Positions 1-12,225 of a stretch of DNA of 64,000 bases are shown piece after piece. The stretch's first letter is position 1; every line of letters starts with the position of its first letter. The stretch covers positions 4,416,001 to 4,480,000 of the forward strand of contig NC_037639.1 in assembly GCF_003254395.2 (NCBI RefSeq), read 5' to 3'. Made by a program: the position numbers and the translations under genes. The notes below the pieces were generated by a model. That model did not search any database, was not told the DNA's origin, and saw only the letters and a program-made list of their open reading frames with translations. Source of the stretch: Apis mellifera. Taxonomy: Eukaryota; Arthropoda; Insecta; Hymenoptera; Apidae.

Positions 1-3000
1 AACTAAGATTACGGAACGCTTACCGGGTCATGGTCTGTCTATTTTCTCATTCGACTCGCCGTGCGTATTTACGAGTGATACCCTCTCCTTTTCGTTGAGA
101 ATTTCGAATTTTTAATATTAAAAGTTTTGATTGTTATTCAGATTGGTTTTATAATTTTTTGAGAATAATTTCTTCATCTCTTGCGATAATGATTTATACG
201 CGAAAAAGTATTAAAAATTGGATTGTAATTATGTATCGAAATATATTTTATTAAAATATATTTTTTTTTATATTTTTCTTCGTATCACGGTTTATTATTA
301 TTTCATTTACATTTCGAAATTTTATATCTGTATACGTTATTCGTGTTATTTTCCTTCGTATACAGTCAGTCACAAGAATTTTCATATCTTAAAGCGAGTT
401 TAATTATCAAAATGAACGAAAATTTTTATTTCTTATTTAAACTTTAGGTAAACGTAAGGTATAGGGAAGTAATTGGTTTTATATTTTATATTTCTCTCGA
501 AAATTGAGTTTTCTTCTACGGTGTAATGCAAATAAAATTTTTTGTCACCGATTGTACACGTGTACGACCTTTTTGATTCGAGTGACCTGGCAGCAGAAAC
601 ATGTTGATAAAATTTGTTCGGTTTACTCTTGGGACGCCTTCTATATTGTCTGATACATGGATGGTAGAGAAAATAAAAAGGAAGCTCGGGATTAAAAATC
701 AAAATAAATAATTCCATGTTCGAATAAACTTTCTGCTGGAAATAAAATTTCGAAAGGTAATTTTTTTCAAAATTGAAGGAGAGGGTATAATGATCATTTT
801 TTAATTTGCAATTTATTTATAGTTTCCAACGGATTATTTATCTATGAATAATTATGTTATGTTTTTTATTGACAAATAATGGAAAAAAAAATATTAATCG
901 TATAATATATTTTTCATTAATGTCCTCATCATAAGTATCCTATTTAAAAATATGTATTGGATTGTAATTTATTTAGCTATATTATAAAAAGAGGATTTTG
1001 CCTCGAAAAATGTTGAGAAATATTGCGTTAGAGATTGTACAGCAACAGAAAAACTTTTTTACTCCTTTCAGAATAACTGTAGTTTCATAAGATTTTCAGA
1101 AATTTCAAGTTTGAAATGTTTTATGATTTTATAACAGTCCACCCTGTGTGTTTGATTCAACTGTGTATAACCGACAAGTTTCGTTTCTCGTTTCTTGTTT
1201 CCATAGTTTTCTTTCACGAGTAGCAACGACGGAGTTGAGAAAGTTTTTGAGGTTTCTTCTTCAAGTCACCTTGAAGAATTCGAAGAAATCACAACTTTAT
1301 TTGTATCGTTGTATCGTAAATAATGAAGCGAAACAAAAATTATATCATGAGGATATTATACAAGAAAATTTTGCAATTTTGTTGAATGAAGAGACTTAAA
1401 GATTAAGTGATTTTTTTTTGATAAATTTGATGAATTATAAAATGGTTTGTTTATTTTAAAGAATGTTACACATTTTGGTTATATAAAATAAACTAAATAT
1501 ATGTTTGACGGGCTTGTGAAAAGTGTTGTCACGAACAATGATGATAAATCAATCATTCTACTCAGAATAATGATGCTGACTTGTTTTTCATTAAAGCAAT
1601 TTAACATTGGAACATCAGTAGCAGAACCGTGAAACAGAGCATGATACGTTCCAAATTAATAGATGACGATCATATTTCTATGTTAAAAATAAATTTATCA
1701 TCAATTTTCTTCGTGATATTTCATGAAAAACAATTTCAAAACTTTAAATATATATATATATATGTACGTATATAAAATAATTCAATTTAATCATATTATT
1801 TTATTATTCAGAGAAAACAAAATTAAGAAATCAAGTTAAGTTTAAATTCAGATAATTTTTCTGTTTCATAATATAAGAAACTATGAATATTAAATTAAAT
1901 ATGTTTAAACACATTATAATATAATATTCCAAGGTTTCATTAAATACACAGAAAATATATTAATGGAAACATAAGACATAATTCAATATACACATATGGA
2001 TATTTCACAATTTGAAATCTAATATTCATATTTTCATTCAACTTATGTCTTAATATTACATAATATTTTATCAAGTAATAATATTAATGAATCCACGAGT
2101 TACATGTAATAAGCTAAACTTTCACAATTTTTATATCTAACAAGATAATCAAGTAATTTATTACTTGTAAATGTCATTTATAAAATTTTATTCATTTTTA
2201 TCATTAGGCATGTTACTTTATGCAAGGAAAATTATTAGTATAGATAACTAATAACTTGTAATTTATAACTTTTGACAAGGTAAAAATTTCATTGATTCAA
2301 TTGTGTGCAAGAGAATCGTTAGAAAAAAAATGACTCATTTCACTAATACAATCTCAATCGTTCATTTATTTCAAAATTGGAACTATAATTAAAATTAATA
2401 TCTTTTTAAAATAGAGAAATAAATTTCAATATACGTATATATTAATTTAATAATTTATCATATATAAATATTTCTTATTTTGTTACAATATTCTTGAAAA
2501 TAAATTGACAAATTGCAGATACCATTTCAAAGAATAAAAATGAAGGAAGGAAGAAGAACTAATTCCTAGAAGAGATGCTTAAAGTTATCGATCAACCAAA
2601 TGATATAACTTGTTTAAGTAACGTGGAAACTTTTGGAACAAATAGCTCAAGACTTATGAAGCCTTTATATGGTGCTAATTTATACAGAGAATGTACAGAA
2701 ACTTGTGCATTCTAAAAGTTTCATCGAATCTATAGTGATCTAGACCATCCTTCCAGAAACTTATCAAAGAGTTTGATTAACAGTTTTGACACGTTCTCTC
2801 CTAATAGAATTTTCATTACTACAATGTACCCAAGAGATAATTATCATGTTAATATTAATATAAATTTTTAAAATGTTGAATTAATATACTTACTCCTAAG
2901 AAGATTGCAAATTATTTTTTTAAATAATATTTTGAATAATAAAATTTCCTTTATAATTAATATTGACTCCACTCGAATAAAATTTTTACAATATAACACA

Positions 3001-4567
3001 TTTTTTCGATAGAAAATAAGCAAAGAATTAATTCGTCGAATAATTTATTTTTCAAAATTCGCTACGTGAAAATGGAATCGAAGGGCGCACACGTGTATAG
3101 CACTCAGTGTTTTCCACCGGTGTCTGTTTCCCCTCCCATTCCCTGCCTCGTTTCTATATTTATGTCCTCGACAATTTCGCCTGATTCTAGTAGAACGGGA
3201 CCTGGACAACTTCGTGAACTGGGTCTCGGGTGTTCTAGGACTAGGGCAAGACACGGTTTTGCGGTCTTTGTACCGTATACCCCCTACAGCCGAATTTAGT
3301 TTCGGTTAAATATATTACTGGGATACCACGTGTGCATTACCGAGGGTATCTGTGACTTTGATTAATTCGAATTTCGAGTTCGATGGTCTTGCTTAAAATA
3401 TTTCCCGAGGAAACCGAAGGGATTGGTGTCTCGTAAACGATCTATGGATTGAGATAATTTCGTGAATGTCTGCTTTGTACGAAAATTTTGAAACAATATT
3501 GAAGATATTCGAATATAAATTATATCTTTGGAAATTTTATCATTATAGAAATAACGATTATTAGAAAATTCTATGAAATATATTTTGTTAAAAGTGTTAT
3601 TTTAACAGATAATCATAATTAAAATGTAATGTTAATTCATGTTAATTGCACTCATTTAATTTGTATTTTATTTTTAGAATGAATAAAACATAATAGGAAG
3701 CATCCTGGGACAAAAGATCTGATAGAGGAATATAAGGATAAAAAGTAATGTTTATTATTATTATTATTATTATGTAATCCAATTACTAAGATTATTTATT
3801 ATTTCTGATGTTTTGTTTAATTAAAATCCAGTTTATAAACTGTTTTATAATATTTCTTATTTTTTTTTTTATCTTATCATTCAATTAATAATCACATTTT
3901 TCTTGGCAAATAGTTGATATGAATCATTTACATGTAATAAATTTTCAAATTTTCATGTGAATGTAGATTTCTAATATATTTTCAATTTAAAAGTTAAATT
4001 TCATGGCAATGAAATAATTCCAAGACGATAAAAATGAACGATACACTTTTGAATTTTAGATATTTCTATTCGAGCATGTTCTATTGATCAAGATAAATGA
4101 AAAACTAAACATACAATGTAGGAAAAATACACTTGCCTCACACTCAATTTTCTCATTGTGTTGGATGTAAAGAGAAATCTGACTCATTGAAGTGAGATAA
4201 CTTTAGGCTTTCCCCCTTCTGGTTAATAGTCTCTTTTGATTTAATGTTTATTTTAAATGCTTAAATTTATCACTTTTAGCATTCTCTTGTAACGTTTTGA
4301 AGAACATTGTATCTAACTACTGAACATATCTTTCAATATCCAACTTATATACACAATATCTTTTTTTCACATAAATTCACCGTTAATGCTGTATTTATTT
4401 AACATTTTCTTTTTTTAATTTTTTGTAACGTATCTTGCTTTCTTATAACTTGAATCAAGATACTTTAACGCATAATTTAAAGTAGAATAATTTTTCTTCT
4501 TCTCAATTCGTGATATAAAACTTTCCAAACACATTTTTTAAGATCTACAGCTTGTTCTTTTTTTCAG
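1..4567. other. AT-rich non-coding stretch with one CpG-containing island
   Basis: No convincing gene. Open frames here are short, often start with non-ATG codons, and match no family I recognise. A higher-GC block at about 3060-3300 contains CACGTG-type E-box sequence and is open in several frames on both strands, which argues for composition rather than coding. Position 2517 follows a plausible splice acceptor, but the next 300 bases carry stops in every frame. A TTA microsatellite lies near 3752-3772. Confidence 0.6.
3752..3772. repeat. TTA trinucleotide microsatellite
   Basis: Uninterrupted run of TTA units in AT-rich sequence. Simple-sequence slippage product with no associated gene. 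Confidence 0.9.
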
Positions 4568-4734
4568 GAAGGCAAGAAAAGATATGTCGGTTCGCTGTTG
4601 TAGTAATTTGTCCGTATCGACGTCTTACTTTGTAACGTAAGACGTTCGAAAAACTTCTTTAAGATGTTTGTTTGATATTATCAAACATCTTTAGAACGTC
4701 CATAAAAGCTGTGCTACATGGCTGGTTGCAAGAA
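4568..4734 (+). ncRNA. Candidate spliced non-coding exon with hairpins
   Basis: This 167-nt segment has clean splice borders. A T-rich polypyrimidine tract ending in CAG lies immediately upstream (AG at 4566-4567), and a strong GTAAGT donor starts at 4735. Stops occur in all three plus frames, so it is not an internal coding exon. Inside are two inverted repeats. The first pairs CGTCTTAC (4621-4628) with GTAAGACG about 8 nt later. The second is a nearly perfect palindrome around 4668-4692 built on AAGATGTTTG / CAAACATCTT, flanked by GACGTTC and GAACGTC. It could be a UTR or lncRNA exon, or a chance arrangement. Neither transcription nor conservation can be seen from the sequence alone. Confidence 0.3.
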
Positions 4735-5331
4735 GTAAGTCGTACATCTTACACGATATACATCCAAATTCCTCCATCTTTTATATTGCTCATATTATTC
4801 CTTCTATTTAAAATTATCTCAATAAATTAATAATACTACAAAAATATTTTCGTGTTAATTATTATTTTACAAATGAAATTGTTTAATTTTTTTTTGTACA
4901 TTTTTCAGCTGGAATTTTTGTTTACCATGATTTACTGTCTAAAATAAAAAAAGAAGAGCAGAACGTAACAGAACGCATGCAAAGTTTTCACGTGGATTTG
5001 AAGTCGAATTAATATCAGAAAGAGAGGGGAAAAGAAAAGAGAGGGTATTTCCACAAAAAGAGAGAGAAGTATAAATAAATAAAAAATTAAATTCGCCGAA
5101 TTCTAATGAGAATAGTTTCTCGTTTCTCCAACGAATTTTCAACGAGTACAGTTAATCTGGAAATCCGTTTTTCAAGAATGGAAACAATAAAAGTAAATAC
5201 GAGGTGCCAATTTTCGGGATAAACCGGTGTTCCATTCACGCGGAGACAATTAAATCTGGCCTGGAATACTTATCGAAACGTGACACTCGACGAGAAATCG
5301 CGCATCGTGTCTATAGAACGTTTGCGGTCTA

Positions 5332-5402
5332 CCGGATATTCGCGGCTATCGATGATATCCGGAGACATCCTTGGCCTGATAAACGGAGATATCCTGTTTA
5401 TC
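5332..5402. repeat. Two adjacent inverted repeats
   Basis: CCGGATAT at 5332-5339 pairs with ATATCCGG at 5355-5362 (15-nt loop). GATAAAC at 5378-5384 pairs with GTTTATC at 5396-5402 (11-nt loop). Both lie in a higher-GC island, so the stems are less likely to be AT-rich noise than most here. Function unknown. Confidence 0.45.
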
Positions 5403-7870
5403 CGTATAACCATAGCTCCATCTATCGATTAACGCGATCTCGAGTAGTAATTGAACGAAAGCAAAAACCAGTTCTCCAGTTTCTTTGTCCCATTAATTTA
5501 CAATGCAATAAAAATGAATCTATTATTTTTATCAATATCATCCTATCCTTGTTCTACGATCGAAGAAATGAAAGGATGGAAGATCGATAATTGAAATACG
5601 CGAATCCTTTATTTTTATTAAGTAAATAAATATTTTATCACGAAGAATAACAATACAAAAATTACTTCTTACGTAAATAAATATTATACTTTTCTATGTT
5701 CTAGATCCTTTCGCAGAATTGACAATAATTTATTTTATTATTCTCATTAACATATACCAAGAGATAAACATTTTCTCGTATATATATGTATGATCCAGAA
5801 AAGATCCACGTAGAGACGAACGTTTTGGAAGAGGAAAAAGACCAAGCGTTCCATCATCGATTTCGTTCGCTCCATTTTCGTTCACGAGCATTTCTCGTTA
5901 CCCACCCTCCCTTCCTTTCGTTCATCCCCGGCCAGCGAAATGGGGGAATATCGCATTTTCTTGCCAGCCTGGCCGGCGCGCAAGATGAAAATAAAGGAAC
6001 GCGGAGGAATGGAGAAAAGGAAGAATGAAAGGAGCCGGGTACGCGGAAAAATCGAAAGCACCCAGACACCCTTTTTCCTTTCTTTTTTTTTTTCTCTCTT
6101 CGTTGGCCAAGCGGAGCAACAGGGCGCTGATATTCCTCGTTGGTTTCGCCGTATTGGGAGTACGAATAAACTGAGAGAATAGCTGTTGCATTATCGGTTA
6201 TATGTTGCGCGAGGCGATAGACCGTGGATTCTTTTCCAAAGAGGTATTTTTTTTTCGATTATTACTATAAGCATTTATCGTTACTATTTATAGAATCGTG
6301 AGATTTTTATCGAGCTTGTTTATTATTTAATGGGATCATATTTGGATCATATCCGTGTTGATGATACGATTCCAAATGTAAAATTTACACCAGTACACGA
6401 AATAATTTTTCGAGAGGCTAAGGTGTAGGTGCAATTAAAGTGTTATTGTTTAAAATGTAAATATGAAAGTTTACGTCATAATAATTTAATCGTTTTGTAT
6501 CGGTTTAATTGATTTATCGATAAAGCGATTAAGTTGTATCGATAAAAGTAAATTGGTTATTCGAATAATTCAATAGGAATTTTAATTTTTAGATATGTGT
6601 ATTAAAAAGAAAATACTCGTAATTTTATATTTATCACGATCGATGTTCTTCTCTCAGAGAAAGGAAGAAATTATTTTTTTTTTCAAAAATATATTTTTGT
6701 ATATATAATTATGAAAAACGAAGGATCGTGAGTATATTGTAAAAAGGAAGTCTCGAAAATAGACGAACGCGCACAATGGCCGCCAAGAGATCTTATATCA
6801 AATGGGTATTGCGCTCGAGGACAGGAAGGCATTCGAATACTTAATTAGAGATTTTTATGTTATCTCGTTTGAGCTTCCGGTTTTGTGTTATACAAGTAAC
6901 GTGCACGTACTGTTGTGGTATCCGTTTCTTTTTTTTTTTTTTTCTTCAGGGATTAGTCATCACTGTTATTTTTATAAAACTCGTTTGAAGAAGTATTGCT
7001 ACAAACGAGAGGAGGAAAAGAAATTAAAAAATTCTTTTTTTTCTGCTTGGGATTTAATTTTTTTTTTCTTCTTCTTCTTAATTCAACGTGACATTATTAT
7101 TATTATTATTATTATTTATACGATATAATTATATTTTAATTTAAATAATTATCCTGTCGTTCATTGTTGAATCATGTATGTATTCCTCCTCTCCCTGAAA
7201 TGTGTACTATAATTGTGACCACGCTGTTCTAAATTCAGCCCCTGAGAGCTGTTCAATTAAAACAACCCAGAACGAGTATAAACCCACCTACTGCATGTAC
7301 ATACATATATAGATGGAACACATGTTCATAAATAATATTGTTAACAACCACTTCGTTGCATTGTTCTCGGTCAAAAACAAACGAGCAGAATGTCGAAATC
7401 GTGTAAATTTGAATATAAAAAGTCGTGTAATATAACATTGAAAAAAAAAAAAAAAGGGAGAGAGAAAATTTATGATAATATTCATCAACATCACTGAAGT
7501 GAAGTAAAATTAGAAAAAGATTATTGCGTTTGAAGAGAAGAATCAATTTGCCGATATTTTTACAATATAATAAAATTGTGGTATTTTAAACAATTATTAA
7601 AATTAACACTTGATATCATAGAATGTTTTATTAATAGAACGTAATAACGTTTGATTACAATTATATATACTTATCAAATTTTAGAACATCCGCAATTGAG
7701 GTTTTCTACAAAGGAAGTTATAAAAAATGTTAAATTGATTTGAAAAGAATTTAATGATTGAAATAATTTTACTTAACTTTCTTTTATACCAATTTTAAAG
7801 AATCATTTATGAATTTTGTTTATCTAATTAAAGTGATTCCCATTTCAATTACCATAAATAAAATATATAA

Positions 7871-7909
7871 TAAAATATTGCAAATATTAGATAAAATATT
7901 GCAAATATT
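7871..7909. repeat. Short direct repeat, two copies
   Basis: An 18-nt unit beginning TAAAATATTGC occurs at 7871-7888 and again at 7892-7909, separated by 3 nt. Probably local slippage or duplication in AT-rich DNA. Confidence 0.7.
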
Positions 7910-8290
7910 TATGGTAACAAAAATTAATAACTTGAGAGTTACAAAGAATTATCAATATAACAATTTACTTTATATATATATAATACTCCTTCTTTATTCT
8001 AAAATTGACACGTCACTTTGAACTGTCATTACAGATTATTTTTATTATTTTCAGACAATGGACATCTTTATCCACCATCTATTCATCAAACATTCCTCCA
8101 CACACACTTGGATCGCTATCAAAATTCATCCTGCCACTTTATCCCATCGTTTATTGATTAATCAGTGAAATGTCACTGTTGTGGCCGGCGTGTTTTCAAA
8201 GAGGTTCAATCTTTGCACAATTTTTACGAGGCGAATGATTGAAGGTGAAAAAAAAAAGGAGGAAAAAAAGAGAGAGAGAGAGATCGTGAG

Positions 8291-8313
8291 TATAATAATA
8301 ATAATAATAATAA
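8291..8313. repeat. AAT trinucleotide microsatellite
   Basis: Run of ATA/AAT units directly beside a (GA)n tract at about 8270-8282. Simple sequence; no gene association visible. Confidence 0.85.
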
Positions 8314-8422
8314 TGAGGTAAACGTTTTTTGAGCGCCTCGGGTTACGGCAAAGGTCCCCTCCTCTAACACACTTAATAAAATTGTGTTTATCGCTTCGCC
8401 GACTTCCGTCTATCGGGTCCAG

Positions 8423-8430
8423 TGACGTCA
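8423..8430. promoter_or_regulatory. Full palindromic CRE (TGACGTCA)
   Basis: A perfect cAMP-response element lies at the centre of the 12-nt palindrome AGTGACGTCACT (8421-8432), in a CpG-containing island. Full CREs bind CREB/ATF-family bZIP proteins, the classic nuclear targets of PKA. It lies 133 nt upstream of a TATA-like sequence and under 300 nt upstream of a splice donor, so it may belong to a promoter. Occupancy is unknown. Confidence 0.5.
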
Positions 8431-8562
8431 CTGCCGTTTTTCTAACGTCAAAACGATAAAACAAAACCGCAACTTGTGCCGGGATGGCGGTAAAATAACT
8501 GGCCGTAATCGGAATCAGCGTTGTGCAATCGTTGTGTATCACGTTTGATGCATACCCAATTC

Positions 8563-8715
8563 TATTTATAGCTCGGCTCCGCGATTATTTTTAACGGAAA
8601 CGGACAAAGTCGAGGAACGAAAGTTCTGGTGATCACTTCTCCCTGACAAGTGGTGCCAAAACTCAATGAGATTTGCGTGTCGACCGTTTTGGACAGCTCT
8701 GGTGTAAAGGGAGTT
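8563..8715 (+). promoter_or_regulatory. Possible TATA promoter and first exon with splice donor
   Basis: TATTTATA at 8563-8570 is followed by about 145 nt of unusually complex, GC-richer sequence that ends at a consensus GTAAGT donor (8716). With the upstream CRE this reads like a small promoter plus first exon. The only ATG frame inside is 13 codons, so any transcript would be a 5'UTR or non-coding. The TATA sequence followed by AG could instead be a splice acceptor, which would make 8571-8715 an internal exon. No initiator is obvious. Confidence 0.25.
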
Positions 8716-8755
8716 GTAAGTGTTTTTTTGTGTTACAGATTAGAGAGAAGATAGA

Positions 8756-9079
8756 TTCTATCATATGGAAAAAGGGAAGAGAATTTGGAAAGATTTTAAA
8801 TTTGATTTAGTAATATATATAGAAAGATTATATATGCACACAAGTATTTTTGTATTCAAGAAATGTATATAATTAAATATAGTTTGTAATTAAATCATAT
8901 AATAACTCAAAGGTTTTCTATCATATGGAAAAAGGGAAGAGAATTTGGAAAGATTTTAAATTTGATTTAGTAATATATATATATAGAAAGGTTATGTATG
9001 CACACAAATATTTTTGTGTTCAAGAAATGTATATAATTAAATATAGTTTGTAATTAAATCATATAATATCTCAAAGGTT
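8756..9079. repeat. Recent 160-bp tandem duplication
   Basis: The segment 8756-8915 is repeated almost exactly at 8916-9079, with a 160-nt offset. The copies differ at only a few sites: a 4-nt expansion of an AT run in the second, and a few substitutions such as GATTATA versus GGTTATG. Each contains an AT microsatellite and no open frame. The high identity implies a recent, perhaps polymorphic, event. Confidence 0.9.
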
Positions 9080-12000
9080 AATTTTATTTCCTTTGGAGCA
9101 CTTATATGAATGAATATCTGTGAATAAAGAAAATTTTGGAAAAAAGAATGGAGATTTAGAAAGTTTAGAAAAAAGAAGTTGCTTGCTTAGCATGTAAGTA
9201 AAAAAAAGAATGGAGTATGATAAGCTATTAATAATTGTTTACTTATATACATGTTAGGTGAAATGAAAAATTCTAGGAAAATCGATAAGTGAAAAATAGC
9301 TACTTGTAAATAGATAGTGTATCACGTTGCATATTTATCTTCCTTATTTCTTTTCTACGTCGTTGTATCTGAATACAATAAATAATTTAATTGAAATCGA
9401 TCAACTAAATACGATTTTCAATTAGAGATTAATAAATAATTTTGCTTATACGTATGTGTATATGTGTGTAAATCTTTTATTTGTATTTCTTCTTTTATAC
9501 TCGTGATCATTTATGATAATTAGATTCATTACTCGAGTGACAATGAAAATATGAAAACGTCAACATTAATATCTAGAAATGATAAAAGGAATTGTATCGA
9601 GCTAACTGTTATAATTAGACTTTGTTTACTTTTAAAATTGCTATGACAATTTTATTGATTACACTTACTTGGCAAAAAGTTGGCAAAAATAGAATATTTT
9701 TTCTTTTTTTTTGCATTCATTGAACTTGATTAAAACTGCCAATCTTCAACCTTTTGTCAATTTTATTTTATTACCATTAAGTTACAGTCTGTGTGTGTAA
9801 TTAAATTCAACAAAATAAATTATACATATATTTGAAAAAAGGTCAGAGACTTAATAATATTCAGAGATGGGAATAAAATGTATTAATGAAACAAAGTTGA
9901 AAGAAATTAATAATAAAATGATAAAATAATACGTTAGGAAATAGCAAATCATGATCTTATTATAAATTGCTTTCATAAAGTTGCTCACCTACGCACTCTT
10001 CATCCGTTCTCTTTTATAAAAAGATAGATGTAAATGACCTTACCTCAATGTGTGCACGTGTAATTAAATAAAGTGCTTAAAAATTCCAACGTTAAGAAAG
10101 AGATTTTAAAAATATTACTTTTTAATGATTTATCTTCATTTTGTATATCATATTTATGATAATATTAATATTAAAATAATCAACTTTTGCGAGATATAAT
10201 TTTTATCTTATAATCTTTTTGTTTAAAAAGGACATGCGTTAAAAGATTTGAAAATTATCATTCAAAGTACATACAATTCTATAAATTATATTAATCAGTT
10301 TATTATAGTTTATTATAAATTTATAAAATGGAAGAATTGCTTTAATTCTTATTTCTTTCCATTAATATTTTCTTGGATCAAACATTTAACTGCATTACAT
10401 TTAATAAATTTAAATATATTTATAATTAGCTTTGTTATGAAAAAAATTCTACCAATATATAAATACATTTAAAATAAATTTAAAATGAATTATATCCATA
10501 TGTTATATTCTAAAAATATTATGTATTAATTATATTATATAAATATTTTCATTTAACATACTGTCAATAAATGTAAAAATATTACTTTCTTTCAGATACT
10601 TTTTTGAAACGACTTTAACAAATGTTGATATGTCACTCTGCTCTTTATAAGAAATTTCAACAATATTTTTTTAAACGTTTAAAATAGTAAAATCTATATA
10701 TACATGTATACTGGACAAGAGGAAGGCACACATTAAGTGTTTGTTAAGCTATTATATCACGAATAATTGACACGTACAAAAGCGTGTAGTTTCTAAAATT
10801 AAAATAGACAGAGGAAATGATACATATGAAGAAAACTTTTTACAACACAAAATTAATCGAGCAAGGTAATTTTTATATTTTAAAATATTATTATCGATAA
10901 AATAAATTCACGAAAAAAAAAAAAATAATAGAAACAATTTCACGGAATATTATCGAGCTCTCTTGAAACCTTAAACGATAGTCAACCGTACAAAAGGGGG
11001 AAAATCAAGAGTTGAGAAGTTGAGGGGTTGCAGGGTCATCGAAAAACTCGTCGCTTCCATTACAACCACAATAGATCGAAACAATCAAGCTATATCGACA
11101 ATCAACAATTGTATTATTAAACAGAATACGTAGACAGAGATTTTCTAATATGAGAAAATATTCGTTTTGACCTTCGTTGCTTTTCTTTTCGATTTTCTTC
11201 CTCTTTTTTCGAAGAATGTTAAAAAAGAATATCTGTCGTTTGAGAGAATATCTATCTTCTCGTGGAGCAACACGTCTATTTCTGACACACGGTTCATACA
11301 TCAAACTCTCATTCTCTACGTACTGACCCACATATGTAGCAAGCAACGTCCCGTATAAAATCCCATACTCTGATAAAATGACGAATGTAAGGCTACGTTT
11401 CTATTCGACGATGTTCTGCCATTTTATCGAACGAAGGTATCGTCCTTCACTGTGGGTGAAACATAAATATTTTACGGCAAAAAAATGCATATTTATGCAG
11501 TTTAGGAAGAAACAATAAAAATTTATCCAATTTTGACATTGGCAAAGGAAATTGAAAAAAAGAAAAATCAAGAATTTATTTCAGAGGGATGTTTTTATGA
11601 ATGACGCTTTACGTTTATAATTTTTTCAAAAAAAAAGGACAGTAAGAAAAAAGGGGGATTTTGGGATTTTTATCTCATGGCTTTAAATTTCCAAATACAT
11701 AAATATTTTATTATTTTCGTCGATATTTCAACGAAAAAAATTTTACCGATAATTTCTCTTCCTTTTTTTTTCCAAACTATGAATTTTGTATAACCTATGC
11801 AAGTTTAATTTGTCGAGTTAAAAAATACATAGAAACGTGCATCTGTAAATTTATCTGTAAATTGGTTGATTTTATTCTTTTTTCTTTTGAATGGAGCTTA
11901 CGTTAAAGGAATTTCACCACGCTCAATACAAGATTCGTTTTATAAATCAGGATTAACACGTTGACATTTCACTTACTGTCTCATTGAAAGAGAAAATACC

Positions 12001-12201
12001 GTATATACAACTAAATTATAAAGCAGTAATCGTTTCAATCCGTGTATAATCCATGACGAAAGCATAAATTAAAAAAAGTATTAATGAAACAATACTGGTT
12101 ATTCAACAATGCGATGAAAAAGCTAGTAATTAATCTGAATAATCTGTGATCAATAATTGACAATTGGTAAATAACATCATTAACGAAATATAATCCAAAT
12201 T

Positions 12202-12225
12202 TTTAACAATTCATTCATTGTTAAA
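12202..12225. repeat. Perfect 9-bp inverted repeat
   Basis: TTTAACAAT (12202-12210) and ATTGTTAAA (12217-12225) form a 9-bp stem with a 6-nt loop. It is AT-rich, so chance occurrence is quite possible. Confidence 0.4.

Larger units (their letters stand above)
4735..8420. other. Non-coding stretch with paired hairpins and simple repeats
   Basis: No supported gene. A complex block at about 5200-5470 carries two neighbouring inverted repeats (5332-5362 and 5378-5402). A 128-residue open frame there begins with GTG and resembles nothing I know. The 5850-6190 region is open in four overlapping frames on both strands, which is typical of a compositional island. The rest is AT-rich with poly-T runs and an ATT microsatellite near 7093-7115. 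Confidence 0.5.

Noticed and set aside
5204..5590. 128-codon plus frame
   Set aside because: Starts with GTG, has no recognisable domain and overlaps palindromic sequence; not a eukaryotic CDS on this evidence.
8058..8168. 36-codon frame right after a TTTTCAG acceptor-like site
   Set aside because: No donor or conserved content follows and the frame ends in a TGA without family similarity.
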